Position numbers and translations under genes: made by a program. The notes below the pieces were generated by a model. The model was not told where the DNA came from. It made no database searches and was given only the letters and a program-made list of their open reading frames with translations. 64,000 nucleotides of DNA, taken from the NCBI RefSeq assembly GCF_003339865.1, contig NZ_QPKV01000008.1, positions 156,913-220,912 of the forward strand, given 5' to 3'. The stretch is from Pedobacter chinensis. GTDB lineage: Bacteria; Bacteroidota; Bacteroidia; Sphingobacteriales; Sphingobacteriaceae. Positions 34,414 to 43,277 of this stretch are shown here, piece by piece. Each line of letters opens with the position of its first letter. Position 1 is the first letter of the stretch.

Positions 34414-35532
34414 TTAATTTCCGGATACAGTAAGTACCTTGCCTTTTATATCAATATGAACGTGGTTAAGTTCCAATATTTTAAATACTTCTGCCAAATT
34501 GCTGCTTCGCGGGATTTCACCCACATATTTTTCAGATGTAATTTTCCCCTCGTAAACCACATCTACATCATACCAGCGCGAAATCTGCCGCATAATGGTT
34601 TGTAGATCATCGTTATCAAAAGAGAAAACATTATTCTTCCAGGCCATTTCTTTATCGATATCAATCTGTTGATCGACTATTAATTTAGCCGTGCTGCTAT
34701 TTAATCTTGACTGTTCACCCGGATGAAGATTAACACTACCTAACGCATTGCTCACTTTTACAGCACCTTCTAACAGCGTGGTTTTAACAGCAGTTTCATT
34801 CTTATAAGCATTGATATTGAAATGAGTACCCAAAACTTCGACTGTTTGCTCATCTGTTTTTACCCTGAACGGACGGGTATGATCTTTGGAAACCTCGAAG
34901 TAGGCTTCTCCACTCAGCTCTACCGCTCTTTCGTTTTTTGCAAATGCATAAGGATATTTTAATGTAGTAGCTGCATTGAGCCAAACTTTTGTGCCGTCGG
35001 GCAAACTAACCTGGTATTGTCCGCCACGGGGTGTGCTAATGGTATTCGAGCCTGTAACCAGGGGATTTAGAATTTCTTTAATGATATATTCGAGCTGTCC
35101 ATTCTTATCCTTGCGGATTACAATGCCATTCTGTTTGGCAATCTGACCATTTTTGGCATCATCCAAATCGACCACAGTTCCATCGGCCAGGGTCAAGATA
35201 GCTTTATGGCCACCTGGAAGAATATCTTTTAATTCTGTTGTAGTGGTTAATGGCAAAGTATTGCGATCTATCATAAAGTAGAACCCCACTGTAAGGCATA
35301 AAATAATACTCGCAGCTATTGCAAAGTGTTTGACAGTAACGAATTTTATTGACCTTACACGTGGACTCAATCTGGTCCAAACTTCCGCTTTACTGGATTC
35401 GATAGCAGAATGATTGGGAGCATCTTTTCCAGAAGGCATTTGAAGATACCAGTCTTCAACAATAGCACGTTCCTCTGGTGTACAATTGCCTGCAAGAAAT
35501 TTATCTAGAAGCTTTTTCGCATTTTTCTCCAT
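34414..35532 (-). CDS. FecR-family anti-sigma factor
   Basis: 372 residues. The N-terminal cytoplasmic part (about 1-75) has the short Cys-containing FLAGNCTPEERAIVEDWY motif. A membrane helix lies at about 78-97 (FAIAASIILCLTVGFYFMI). The periplasmic FecR domain spans about 165-270 (TISTPRGGQYQVSLPDGTKVWLNAATTLKYP, LSGEAYFEVSKD, VKTDEQTVEVLGTHFNI), and a C-terminal DUF4974 STN-like domain about 300-372. It holds the upstream ECF sigma factor until the SusC STN domain signals ligand. It lies between the sigma and susC genes, with a gap of about 200 bp before susC that may hold a sigma-dependent promoter. Confidence 0.95.
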   Translation of the reverse strand: MEKNAKKLLDKFLAGNCTPEERAIVEDWYLQMPSGKDAPNHSAIESSKAEVWTRLSPRVRSIKFVTVKHFAIAASIILCLTVGFYFMIDRNTLPLTTTTELKDILPGGHKAILTLADGTVVDLDDAKNGQIAKQNGIVIRKDKNGQLEYIIKEILNPLVTGSNTISTPRGGQYQVSLPDGTKVWLNAATTLKYPYAFAKNERAVELSGEAYFEVSKDHTRPFRVKTDEQTVEVLGTHFNINAYKNETAVKTTLLEGAVKVSNALGSVNLHPGEQSRLNSSTAKLIVDQQIDIDKEMAWKNNVFSFDNDDLQTIMRQISRWYDVDVVYEGKITSEKYVGEIPRSSNLAEVFKILELNHVHIDIKGKVLTVSGN

Positions 35533-35677
35533 TAAGAAAGAAGTTTAGTTTGGCTGATTAATGTATATACGGCGAAGGGTACACCATGGGGGTATCGAAA
35601 ATCATTTTTTTATGATAATTTCGTTCAAAACATCTTTAATCAATGGAAATTTGCTCTAAATATTAAGCAAAAAAAAT

Positions 35678-36262
35678 TTAATGATAAGTTTTTAACAGGA
35701 AAGCGACGTAAACAACCAGTCCCAATCTGGTTTTAAGAATCCTTAGTGCTTTTTTAACTTGTGTTTTAACAGTTAACTCAGAAAGACCTAGTTCAAGGGC
35801 AATTTCTTTATGAGATTTATTTTCTTTTCGGCTTAAAATAAATACTTCACGCATTTTTGGAGGCAGGGCATCTATTTCCTGTTCAATGAGCAAGCTCATT
35901 TGCTTTTCACGGACCAGGTAATCCGTCTGTATATGATCCTGATCGATATAGTTCTGTAAAGATTCCACATATCTGCTTTCTACCTTGTGATGTGCAAACA
36001 CATCCAGAACCCGGTTACGTACCGCGGTATATAAATAAGCTGATAAGTTGCCATCGGGTGCTACCTGAGAACGTTTTATCCACAATGATTCGAACAATTG
36101 ATGCAGTAAATCCTTTGCCTCCTCCTCATCGTTTAAGCGTTTACTCGCATGAATGAAAAGCAGCCCATAAAAACGGTTGTAAATTTCGGTAAAAGCCTGC
36201 TCATCATCCTGAGTCAAAAGGAATGCCAATTCGCTATCGGAATATGGACGGTAACTACGCAT
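35678..36262 (-). CDS. ECF RNA polymerase sigma factor (FecI-like)
   Basis: 194 residues from ATG 36262 (the frame opens 10 codons earlier without better support). Sigma-70 region 2 lies at about 20-85 (FTEIYNRFYGLLFIHASKRL, EEEAKDLLHQLFESLWIKR), and region 4 at about 120-180 (LPPKMREVFILSRKENKSHKEIALELGLSELTVKTQVKKALRIL). A short hydrophobic tail (LGLVVYVAFLL) follows, as often seen in Bacteroidota ECF factors paired with FecR. It should direct transcription of the SusC operon when released by FecR. First gene of the locus. Confidence 0.93.
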   Translation of the reverse strand: MRSYRPYSDSELAFLLTQDDEQAFTEIYNRFYGLLFIHASKRLNDEEEAKDLLHQLFESLWIKRSQVAPDGNLSAYLYTAVRNRVLDVFAHHKVESRYVESLQNYIDQDHIQTDYLVREKQMSLLIEQEIDALPPKMREVFILSRKENKSHKEIALELGLSELTVKTQVKKALRILKTRLGLVVYVAFLLKTYH

Positions 36263-36292
36263 AGAGATAACACAAAGATAATATAAATACAA

Positions 36293-36869
36293 TCGATTTC
36301 ATTATCCATTCCAGTCTTATAAATCTGGTTTTTGTTTGGGCCCATAACCTCATTGATCAAGTTTGCTTGCAGATTTTCTGAACGTCTAAACAAGGATTAT
36401 TTCGGAAGCCCAAAAACAAGCATAAAACATATTAGTGAGTGCAGTGTGGACAATATCCAAAAAACACAACTCAAAAAGAAGTTTCATGTTCCACGCTATT
36501 CAGCAACACCTATGTGCGCTATGCTTTAACGCCATAAGGCCACATTAAAATTTCTCTAATCCTATTTACATTGTCCTTAACCAGTCTTTATTCAAATCCG
36601 CAGGTTTTATCTTCAAAAAGCAACGCACTAATCTTGTTAAGTATTATTCGTACTAAACAAATCAGACCTGAATTTCGATCAATCCGCAGCCTTCATTTTT
36701 ATGCACCACAGATTGGCTATCAATTCCTCTGGGAAACAGAGTTTTTATTGATGCAGGTGCAAGGTGTGAACGCTCTACGAACTTTAGAGATACTGGTATA
36801 AGCAGCGAAAATCAATTATCTGGAACTTAGAATCACCTGTTCTTTCTTTTTATAAGCTACATGATTTTT
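36293..36869. other. Gene-free stretch upstream of the isochorismatase gene
   Basis: About 580 bp between the divergent ECF sigma and isochorismatase-like genes. Short frames at 36332-36529 and 36571-36801 have no recognisable domain, no plausible start context and odd composition. I see no repeat, tRNA or terminator in it. Confidence 0.5.
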
Positions 36870-36914
36870 CTTGTCCTAGTTCAATGCACAACATTTTTTA
36901 CAACCTCAACTTTG
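36870..36914 (+). promoter_or_regulatory. Promoter with shared operator (copy 1)
   Basis: CTTGTCCTAGTTCAATGC (36870-36887) matches 16 of 18 positions of CTTGAACTAGTTCAATGC at 41639-41656. It is followed by a -7-like box CAACTTTG at 36907-36914 (7 of 8 to TAnnTTTG). The distance from operator centre to the box is 29.5 bp, identical to the second copy. It controls the isochorismatase-like gene starting at 36953. Confidence 0.6.
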
Positions 36915-36952
36915 GGATATAATTAAAAGCAATTCACAAATAAATTAAAAAA

Positions 36953-37642
36953 ATGAAAAAGTTAATTTTATCGGCATTAGTTGCCATCGCTTCACTGAAC
37001 AGCTTCGCTCAAAAAGCCAGTCCATTATTGTTAACACCAACAAACCACGCCCTGGTATTGATTGATTATGAAAGCCAAATGGCATTTCCATTGCAAAGCA
37101 TTACGGTAGACCAATTGCGCCAAAATACGGCAATTGTTGCCGGAGCATCTAAGATCTTCAAGATTCCAACAGTTGTAACAACGGTTGCTGAAAAATCTTT
37201 CAGTGGGCCGGTTTTCCCCGAGTTATCAGAATTTTATCCTAAGGCAACTTCCAATTACATCGATCGTACAACGATGAATACCTGGGAGGATGCCAATGCT
37301 TACAAAGCAATAACCGGAAAAGGCAAAAAAACTTTAGTAATGGGCGGCCTATGGACAAGTGTTTGTATTGTAGGACCAGTACTTTCTGCAATCAATGATG
37401 GTTATACTGTTTATGTAATCACAGATGCCAGTGGCGATGTTTCCAAAGAAGCGCACGAACAGGCAGTAACCCGTATGGTTCAGGCCGGTGCACATCCGAT
37501 TACTTCGATACAATATCTACTGGAACTTCAACGCGACTGGGCCAGAGGAGAAACCTATAAAGCCGTTACAGATCTTGTAAAAAAATATGGCGGTGCTTAT
37601 GGAATTGGCATCCAATATTCTCAAGAAATGTTAAAACACTAA
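36953..37642 (+). CDS. Exported isochorismatase-family hydrolase
   Basis: 229 residues. The signal peptide MKKLILSALVAIASLNSFAQ is unusual for a family that is mostly cytoplasmic. The core has the catalytic Asp in ALVLIDYESQM, a central Lys in GKGKKTLVMGGLWTSVCIVGP with the nucleophile Cys of TSVCIV near 140, and a C-terminal extension (QYLLELQRDWARGETYKAVTDLV) as in YcaC-like proteins. These enzymes hydrolyse amides or vinyl ethers; the true substrate is unknown. It is first in a plus-strand series of envelope genes but is followed by a terminator-like hairpin, so downstream expression may be attenuated. Confidence 0.85.
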   Translation: MKKLILSALVAIASLNSFAQKASPLLLTPTNHALVLIDYESQMAFPLQSITVDQLRQNTAIVAGASKIFKIPTVVTTVAEKSFSGPVFPELSEFYPKATSNYIDRTTMNTWEDANAYKAITGKGKKTLVMGGLWTSVCIVGPVLSAINDGYTVYVITDASGDVSKEAHEQAVTRMVQAGAHPITSIQYLLELQRDWARGETYKAVTDLVKKYGGAYGIGIQYSQEMLKH

Positions 37643-37649
37643 ATCTTTT

Positions 37650-37680
37650 GAAAAGCAGGGAACCAAACCCTGCTTTTTCA
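37650..37680 (+). terminator. Terminator/attenuator after the isochorismatase gene
   Basis: AAAGCAGGG, 7-nt loop, CCCTGCTTTTT, then ATTTTC: a perfect 9-bp stem with T-run 8 bp behind the stop codon and 26 bp before the amidohydrolase start. It probably reduces rather than abolishes read-through, because no separate promoter for the amidohydrolase is obvious. Confidence 0.8.
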
Positions 37681-37706
37681 TTTTCAATAATATTAAAAAT
37701 AAACAA

Positions 37707-39491
37707 ATGAAATCTCCATTTACGCTAATTTTAATTGTTATTCTGCTCTCAATGCATTTTGTAATGGCTCAGCAAAAGGCCAACTTAATTCTTACAAATG
37801 CAAAGGTGATTACTTTGAACGATTCGAAAACCACTGCGCAGGCAGTTGCCATTGCCGGAAACAAAATCATTGCTGTGGGCAGTAACCAAGAGGTTTTAAA
37901 GTTCAGGAACAAAAACACCACACTGATTGATGCCAAAGGAAATACGATCATTCCGGGATTATACGATTCTCATCTCCATGTAATAAGAGGAGGAAGATTT
38001 TATAATACTGAACTTCGATGGGATGGTGTGAAAACCCTGGCTCGTGCGCTGGAAATGCTAAAGGAACAGGCCGAACGTACTCCGGAAGGACAATGGGTGC
38101 GCGTGGTTGGTGGCTGGTCTGAATACCAGTTTGCCGAAAAAAGGCTTCCTACACTTCAGGAAATCAACGCCGCAACAGGTAAAACCCCAGCTTTCGTACT
38201 CCACTTATACGGGCAGGCATTTCTTAACAAATCAGGCCTTGAAAAATTGGGGATTGATGAAAATACACCTAATCCCCTTGGCGGACTGATACAGAAAGAT
38301 AGCGAAGGAAAACCAACGGGGCTATTGGTAGCCGAGCCCAATGCTTTCATTCTTTATTCTACACTGGCAAAACTCCCGGAACTCAGTCAGCAGGAAAAAA
38401 TCAATTCCACAAAATTATTCATGTCCGAACTTAACTCACTTGGTGTAACAAGTGTAATGGATGCAGGTGGTGGTTTCCAAAATTTTCCGGATGATTATGC
38501 CATTACCGATCTGCTTACCAAAACTGGTGAACTGACCGTGAGGCTACCTTATTATCTTTTCGCACAAAAACCTGGAACAGAACTTCAGGATTATCAAAAA
38601 TGGATCCAGATGGTTGAGATTGATGAACCTGGAAAACATCAGGACGATCATTCGACCGAATATGATGTACAGGGTGGTGGAGAGAACCTGGTTGCTGCCG
38701 CAGGAGATTTTGAAAACTTCACCAAACCACGGCCCGAACTGCTGCCAACCATGGAGCCCCAGCTCAAATCGGTTATCGGCTTGCTTGTCAAAAACAGGTG
38801 GCCATTCCGCTTACATGCTACCTATAACGAAAGCATAAGCAGGTTTCTTAACGTAATTGAAGAAGTGAACAGAGAGACACCATTAAGTGGTTTGATCTGG
38901 TTTTTTGACCATGCCGAAACTGTGTCTGTAGAAAACCTGCAACGGATCAAAAAACTTGGTGGTGGTATTTCCATTCAGGATAGGATGGCATTTCAGGCCG
39001 AAACATTCATCTCCAGATATGGCAAAGATGCCGCATTGAATACACCTCCTGTGAAACAGATGATCGACATGGGCATTAAACTTGGCGCTGGTACAGATGG
39101 CACACGCGTTTCGAGCTACAATCCATGGGTCGGAATTTATTGGCTTGTTACCGGAAAATCTGTTGGCGGACTGGAATTTGCCTCTAAACAAAACCAACTC
39201 GATCGCATTACCGCATTAAAGATCTATACCCAGGGAAGCGCTTCTCTGATTAACCAGGAGAAAGACAGGGGAATGATCAGGCCTGGTTATCTGGCAGACC
39301 TTGTCATCTTATCAGCTGATTACCTGACCGTACCAGCCGATCAGCTAAAAGATCTGAAGGCAAAACTTACTATCCTGAACGGCAAACCTGTTTTTGGAAC
39401 GCAGGAATTCGAATCATACGCGCCAGCATTGCCAAAAGCCATTCCGGCATGGAGTCCGGTTAACTTTTATGGAGGTTATCAGCACAAATAA
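37707..39491 (+). CDS. Exported YtcJ-like metal-dependent amidohydrolase
   Basis: 594 residues. The signal peptide ends FVMAQ. Amidohydrolase_3 features are the small N-terminal beta domain (LILTNAKVITLNDSKTTAQAVAI), metal-binding DSHLHVIRGG near 89, a further His in PFRLHATYNES, FDHAETVSVENLQRIK, and the metal Asp in LGAGTDGTRVSSYNPW. The C-terminal part ends with RPGYLADLVILSADYL. The family hydrolyses N-acyl or formamide-type bonds. It is exported here, which suggests extracytoplasmic substrate processing together with the isochorismatase-like enzyme. Confidence 0.88.
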   Translation: MKSPFTLILIVILLSMHFVMAQQKANLILTNAKVITLNDSKTTAQAVAIAGNKIIAVGSNQEVLKFRNKNTTLIDAKGNTIIPGLYDSHLHVIRGGRFYNTELRWDGVKTLARALEMLKEQAERTPEGQWVRVVGGWSEYQFAEKRLPTLQEINAATGKTPAFVLHLYGQAFLNKSGLEKLGIDENTPNPLGGLIQKDSEGKPTGLLVAEPNAFILYSTLAKLPELSQQEKINSTKLFMSELNSLGVTSVMDAGGGFQNFPDDYAITDLLTKTGELTVRLPYYLFAQKPGTELQDYQKWIQMVEIDEPGKHQDDHSTEYDVQGGGENLVAAAGDFENFTKPRPELLPTMEPQLKSVIGLLVKNRWPFRLHATYNESISRFLNVIEEVNRETPLSGLIWFFDHAETVSVENLQRIKKLGGGISIQDRMAFQAETFISRYGKDAALNTPPVKQMIDMGIKLGAGTDGTRVSSYNPWVGIYWLVTGKSVGGLEFASKQNQLDRITALKIYTQGSASLINQEKDRGMIRPGYLADLVILSADYLTVPADQLKDLKAKLTILNGKPVFGTQEFESYAPALPKAIPAWSPVNFYGGYQHK

Positions 39492-39555
39492 CAACAAAGC
39501 CAGATGATTAGTAATGGTTATTATTCTGATCATCTGCGAACTTAAAATTTAACAG

Positions 39556-39996
39556 ATGAAAAAGATCTTAATTAAATCGATGTATTCCGACCTTTGGACC
39601 ACAGTGAACAACCAGGCAATCCTGATCTTCAGAATTGCCGTATCGCTTGAGCTCATTGTTGTTCATGGTTTAAAAAAGATTGGCATTGGAACAGTGGCTG
39701 CTGAAGTTGTTCCAAATCCATTGGACATTCCCGAAACTTTAAACCAACTATTTGCTGTTTCCGCAAACCTGGTTTTTCCACTCTTTATTATCGCTGGATT
39801 ATTTACCAGAATAGCAACAATTCCTATTCTGGCAGTTACCTTAACAGGTTATTTTGTGGTTCACGGCAATGACAGCCTAATAGTGAGGGATGTTCCATTT
39901 ATGTTCAGCGTAGCATTTCTTTTTATCGCAGCTGTTGGTCCGGGCCGTTTTTCATTAGATTATTTTTTTTCTAAGTCAAAGTATTCCAGGCCATGA
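39556..39996 (+). CDS. DoxX-family membrane protein
   Basis: 146 residues with about four membrane segments (ILIFRIAVSLELIVVHGLKKI, LVFPLFIIAGLFTRIATIPILAVTL, FMFSVAFLFIAAVGPGRFSLDYFF). The Arg before the first helix's end and the GLFTR/PGRFSLD motifs are typical of DoxX/DoxD relatives. Family members act with quinones, thiosulfate or in oxidative stress; CatD of Bacillus is one and is linked to catechol and quinone tolerance. Its stop overlaps the next start (ATGA), so the two are translationally coupled. Confidence 0.85.
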   Translation: MKKILIKSMYSDLWTTVNNQAILIFRIAVSLELIVVHGLKKIGIGTVAAEVVPNPLDIPETLNQLFAVSANLVFPLFIIAGLFTRIATIPILAVTLTGYFVVHGNDSLIVRDVPFMFSVAFLFIAAVGPGRFSLDYFFSKSKYSRP

Positions 39997-41366
39997 AAAA
40001 ATTATCCCTGATACTGATTGGACTTGTTATTGCCCTGCCAGTTTTCGCACAACTCAAGCCAGTTTTTAAGCCGCTTAGGTCAGAGGATGATTTTAGCTAT
40101 CTTAAAAATGACAGCCTGAAAAATTGGTACAGGACCATTAAGTTTATTCCCCTGAATAGCAAAAAGGATTTTTATGCCACAATTGGTGGCGAAATCCGCA
40201 CCCAATATTTCAATGTGCAGAACGAAAGTTGGGGTGACCAGCAAGTAGATGATGACAACTACCTGCTCAACCGTAGCCTCCTACACTTTGATCTTCATTA
40301 CCGAAAAAACATTCGCCTGTTTTTACAGCTGCAGAGCAGCCTGGCCTTTAGTAGAATAGATGCAAGCCCGGTTGACAACAACCCTTTGGATCTCCATCAG
40401 GCATTTATAGATATGAACCTTATTCGCAATAAAGAAAATAAACTGATGCTAAGCGTTGGCAGGCAAGAAATGCAATACGGTTCGCAGCGTTTGGTATCGT
40501 TAAGGGAACGACCAAATAACCGACAAGCTTTTGATGGGATAAAAATCACTTTTGCTAAAAAATCATTAAACAATTCCTCTTTTTTTACTCTGCCAGTGGC
40601 CAATAAGCCTAATTCTTTCGACGACAATATCAATAGAAATGTTAAATTCTGGGGAAATTATACTGTTTTACACAACTTAAGATTTCTCAATAACCTTGAT
40701 CTATACTATCTTGGAATTTGGAAAAAGAACTTTAAATTTGGGAACTTCACACAAAGAGAACTAAGACACAGCACCGGAATCAGGGTTTGGAAAGAAACTG
40801 GAAATTGGCAATATGATTTCGAGGCCGTTTATCAGTTCGGAAAGTTTGGAACTAGTGATATCAGCGCTTATACCCTCTCTTCCAACAGCAGCTATACTTT
40901 TACGGGATTAAAGGCCAAACCTAAGATCGGATTAAAGGCCGAAGTGATTTCGGGCGACAATGATCCAAAGGATCATAAACTCCAAACATTTAATGCACTT
41001 TATCCTAAAGGAGCATATTTTGGTCTTGCTGCACTGATCGGACCATCAAACCTAATGGACTTGCACCCTTATCTTGAGGTTAAGTTAAATCAAAAGATAG
41101 TTCTGGCTGTTGATTACGATTTATTCTGGAGATATAGTGAAAATGATGGTATCTATGCAACAAATCTTCACACCTTATATAAAGGACAAACCATGGATGG
41201 CAGGTTTATCGGACAACAGCTGGCCGCCGATCTCTCCTATCGGCTCAGTCCATACTTATCAATAACTACAGAAGCCACCTGGTTTATAGCAGGAACATAT
41301 CTCGAAAATGTGAGCAAAGGCAAAAATATCCTGCTCACAGGTGCAACCATACAATTGAAATTTTAA
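39993..41366 (+). CDS. Alginate-export-family outer-membrane porin (AlgE-like)
   Basis: 457 residues. The signal peptide ends VFAQ. A beta-barrel follows with YATIGGEIRTQYFNVQNESWGD, LLHFDLHYRKNIRLFLQLQSSLAF, LMLSVGRQEMQYGSQRLVSLRERPNNRQAFDGIKI and a terminal strand ILLTGATIQLKF. These are the hallmarks of the alginate_export (PF13372) family, a monomeric porin used for anionic or aromatic compounds. It is coupled to doxX and probably gives the ligands of this unit passage across the outer membrane. No alginate synthesis or lyase genes are nearby, so alginate is unlikely to be the substrate. Confidence 0.85.
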   Translation: MKKLSLILIGLVIALPVFAQLKPVFKPLRSEDDFSYLKNDSLKNWYRTIKFIPLNSKKDFYATIGGEIRTQYFNVQNESWGDQQVDDDNYLLNRSLLHFDLHYRKNIRLFLQLQSSLAFSRIDASPVDNNPLDLHQAFIDMNLIRNKENKLMLSVGRQEMQYGSQRLVSLRERPNNRQAFDGIKITFAKKSLNNSSFFTLPVANKPNSFDDNINRNVKFWGNYTVLHNLRFLNNLDLYYLGIWKKNFKFGNFTQRELRHSTGIRVWKETGNWQYDFEAVYQFGKFGTSDISAYTLSSNSSYTFTGLKAKPKIGLKAEVISGDNDPKDHKLQTFNALYPKGAYFGLAALIGPSNLMDLHPYLEVKLNQKIVLAVDYDLFWRYSENDGIYATNLHTLYKGQTMDGRFIGQQLAADLSYRLSPYLSITTEATWFIAGTYLENVSKGKNILLTGATIQLKF

Positions 41367-41395
41367 AAAAGGTTATCTCCAACCGAATTAAGACC

Positions 41396-41563
41396 ATGAA
41401 AACAAAAATCAATCTTTTTTCCGCCATTATTATCCTTTTCACAACCCTTGTTTATGAAAGTTGTATTCAGAAAGACAGACAAGAAACAAAAAAAGGCATC
41501 GGAAACCGGGCAGCAGAAGACTATCATACAAGTCTTCCTCATTCATCACTGCCAGCGAAATGA
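41396..41563 (+). CDS. Small exported or lipoprotein-like peptide
   Basis: 55 residues from ATG 41396, 29 bp after the porin gene. Lys-rich start, hydrophobic core (INLFSAIIILFTTLVY), then ESC and a polar tail ending HSSLPAK. The Cys at 23 could be a lipobox Cys, although Tyr at -3 is a poor match. There is no homologue that I know. The same-strand position and the signal-like start suggest a real last gene of the porin unit, or the decayed start of a longer lipoprotein. Confidence 0.4.
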   Translation: MKTKINLFSAIIILFTTLVYESCIQKDRQETKKGIGNRAAEDYHTSLPHSSLPAK

Positions 41564-41638
41564 ATATTCGGGCAGGCCATCACTACATTAGATCTTAGGC
41601 TAACAGCGGGTATTTTCCCTAATCAGGCAAGTTCATTT

Positions 41639-41683
41639 CTTGAACTAGTTCAATGCCGGGGTTGCCTCGGCGTCCTAAATTTG
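41639..41683 (+). promoter_or_regulatory. Promoter with palindromic shared operator (copy 2)
   Basis: CTTGAACTAGTTCAATGC (41639-41656) contains the perfect 14-bp palindrome TTGAACTAGTTCAA (41640-41653). The -7 box TAAATTTG (41676-41683) fits TAnnTTTG exactly and predicts a transcript start near 41690, just before ATG 41704. The same element with the same spacing lies upstream of 36953. The palindrome indicates a dimeric regulator, overlapping or abutting the -33 region. Confidence 0.65.
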
Positions 41684-41703
41684 TATCATAAAATAACAAG
41701 AAC

Positions 41704-42639
41704 ATGAAAAATCAAATATTAGGCATTCATCACATTACTGCGATTGCCGGAAATGCAAAAAGAAACTTCGACTTCTACACCAAAGTGATCGGTCTGCGTT
41801 TCATCAAAAAAACTGTCAACTTTGACGATCCCTATACCTATCATTTTTATTTTGGCGACGAAAAGGGTAGCGCGGGTACAATCCTGACTTTTTTCCCATG
41901 GGGCGATGAAATCCAACAGGGCAGAAAAGGTGCTGGCATGGCAACAGAGATTGGTTACTCGGTACCAGAAGGAAGCCTGGAAAAATGGATCGAGCGGTTT
42001 GAGGCCAATAACGTTACCTATAATAAACCAGCTATAAAATTTGGGGAACGCTACCTTACTTTCCTGGATCCGGATGGGCTGAAACTCGAACTCACTGAAG
42101 TGAAGCAAGATGACAGGACACCTTGGGAAACAGATCAGGTAAAAGCGGCTATTGCAACAAGAGGTTTTCATCATATCACTTTAACTTTGAACAATATAAC
42201 AGCAACAGCAAATATCCTGACTAAGGTTTTTGGTTATGAATTTGTAGCAAAAGAAGGTAATAGAAGCAGATATATCACCAAAGCGGTTGCCAATGCTTCG
42301 ATTGTCGATCTGGTAGAGATAGAAAGTGAAAAAAGAGGTTTCAATGCAAATGGAACAATACATCATGTGGCTTTCAGAGTAAAAAACGATGAAGTACTAA
42401 TGGAATTTCGTAAAAAGATTGTAGAACTAGGTCTGGGTATTACCCCACAAATCGACAGAAATTATTTCCATTCATTATACTTTAGGGAACCTGGTGGCGT
42501 ACTTTTCGAAATCGCAACCGAAAATCCGGGTTTTACTGTTGATGAACCGCTACAGGAACTTGGCAAAAACCTAAAGCTACCCCTACAATACGAAGAACAA
42601 AGAGAGGAAATTATTAAGCACCTGGCAATATTAGATTAA
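41704..42639 (+). CDS. Ring-cleaving dioxygenase, two-domain glyoxalase fold (MhqO-like)
   Basis: 311 residues made of two vicinal-oxygen-chelate repeats. The first (about 5-140) has ILGIHHITAIAGNAKRNFDFY and LDPDGLKLELTEV; the second (about 148-290) has ATRGFHHITLTL, NGTIHHVAFRV and REPGGVLFEIATE. The His and Glu metal ligands are present. MhqO/CatE-type enzymes open hydroquinone or catechol rings and protect against quinones. It heads a three-gene unit (11 bp to the next gene) under the palindromic operator. Confidence 0.88.
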   Translation: MKNQILGIHHITAIAGNAKRNFDFYTKVIGLRFIKKTVNFDDPYTYHFYFGDEKGSAGTILTFFPWGDEIQQGRKGAGMATEIGYSVPEGSLEKWIERFEANNVTYNKPAIKFGERYLTFLDPDGLKLELTEVKQDDRTPWETDQVKAAIATRGFHHITLTLNNITATANILTKVFGYEFVAKEGNRSRYITKAVANASIVDLVEIESEKRGFNANGTIHHVAFRVKNDEVLMEFRKKIVELGLGITPQIDRNYFHSLYFREPGGVLFEIATENPGFTVDEPLQELGKNLKLPLQYEEQREEIIKHLAILD

Positions 42640-42650
42640 GGAGAATTATC

Positions 42651-43277
42651 ATGGAATATCAACCATTAAAATATATTTATCAGCCAGCCCAAATAGCAAA
42701 TGCAAGCACTTTATTGCTATTGCACGGAACGGGGGGCAACGAAATGGATCTGCTTCCATTGGCAATAAAATTCGGCAGCAACATCAATGTGTTATCGGTT
42801 AGGGGGAATGTTTCGGAAAACGGAATGCCACGTTTTTTCAAGCGTTTGGGAATGGGTGTTTTTGATGAGCAGGATCTTCTTTTCAGAACTGCTGAGTTGG
42901 TCAGCTTCTTAACGGAAGTTTCCTCCAAAGAAAGGTTTGACTTAAAGAAAATCATTGCACTAGGCTACTCGAACGGGGCAAACATAGCTGGTGCCTTATT
43001 AGTCAACTATCCCGATTTCTTAAACGGTGCAATTTTGTTCAGACCAATGCAGCCTTATCAACAACTGCCTGAATATCGGTCTAAAGCTGCAAAACCTGTA
43101 TTTTTAAGTTCCGGAAGATTTGATCCAACTGTAGACGGAGCTGCCACCGAAGGTTACGTGGCGTCACTCCGTGATCACGGTTACCAAACAGCACATCATA
43201 TTTTAAACTCGGGCCACAACCTAACCAGTGAAGACATTAATCTGGCGGTAGAATGGTTCGGCAAAAACTTCAGTTAA
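42651..43277 (+). CDS. Carboxylesterase/phospholipase-type alpha/beta hydrolase (MhqD-like)
   Basis: 208 residues. The oxyanion motif is LLLHGTGGNEMDLLPLA, the nucleophile Ser lies in LGYSNGANIAGALL near 107, Asp in SSGRFDPTV and His in LNSGHNLTSEDI. MhqD homologues accompany MhqO in the quinone-stress regulons of Firmicutes. It starts 11 bp after the dioxygenase gene and its stop overlaps the start of the cupin gene (TAATG), so the three are co-translated. Confidence 0.88.
   Translation: MEYQPLKYIYQPAQIANASTLLLLHGTGGNEMDLLPLAIKFGSNINVLSVRGNVSENGMPRFFKRLGMGVFDEQDLLFRTAELVSFLTEVSSKERFDLKKIIALGYSNGANIAGALLVNYPDFLNGAILFRPMQPYQQLPEYRSKAAKPVFLSSGRFDPTVDGAATEGYVASLRDHGYQTAHHILNSGHNLTSEDINLAVEWFGKNFS

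Noticed and set aside
36332..36801. Two plus-strand frames that might be transposase remnants
   Set aside because: No catalytic motif, inverted repeats or target duplication seen; treated as non-coding.
39993..41366. Alginate production or degradation locus
   Set aside because: Only the porin family name suggests it; no alginate synthase, epimerase or lyase genes are in the window.
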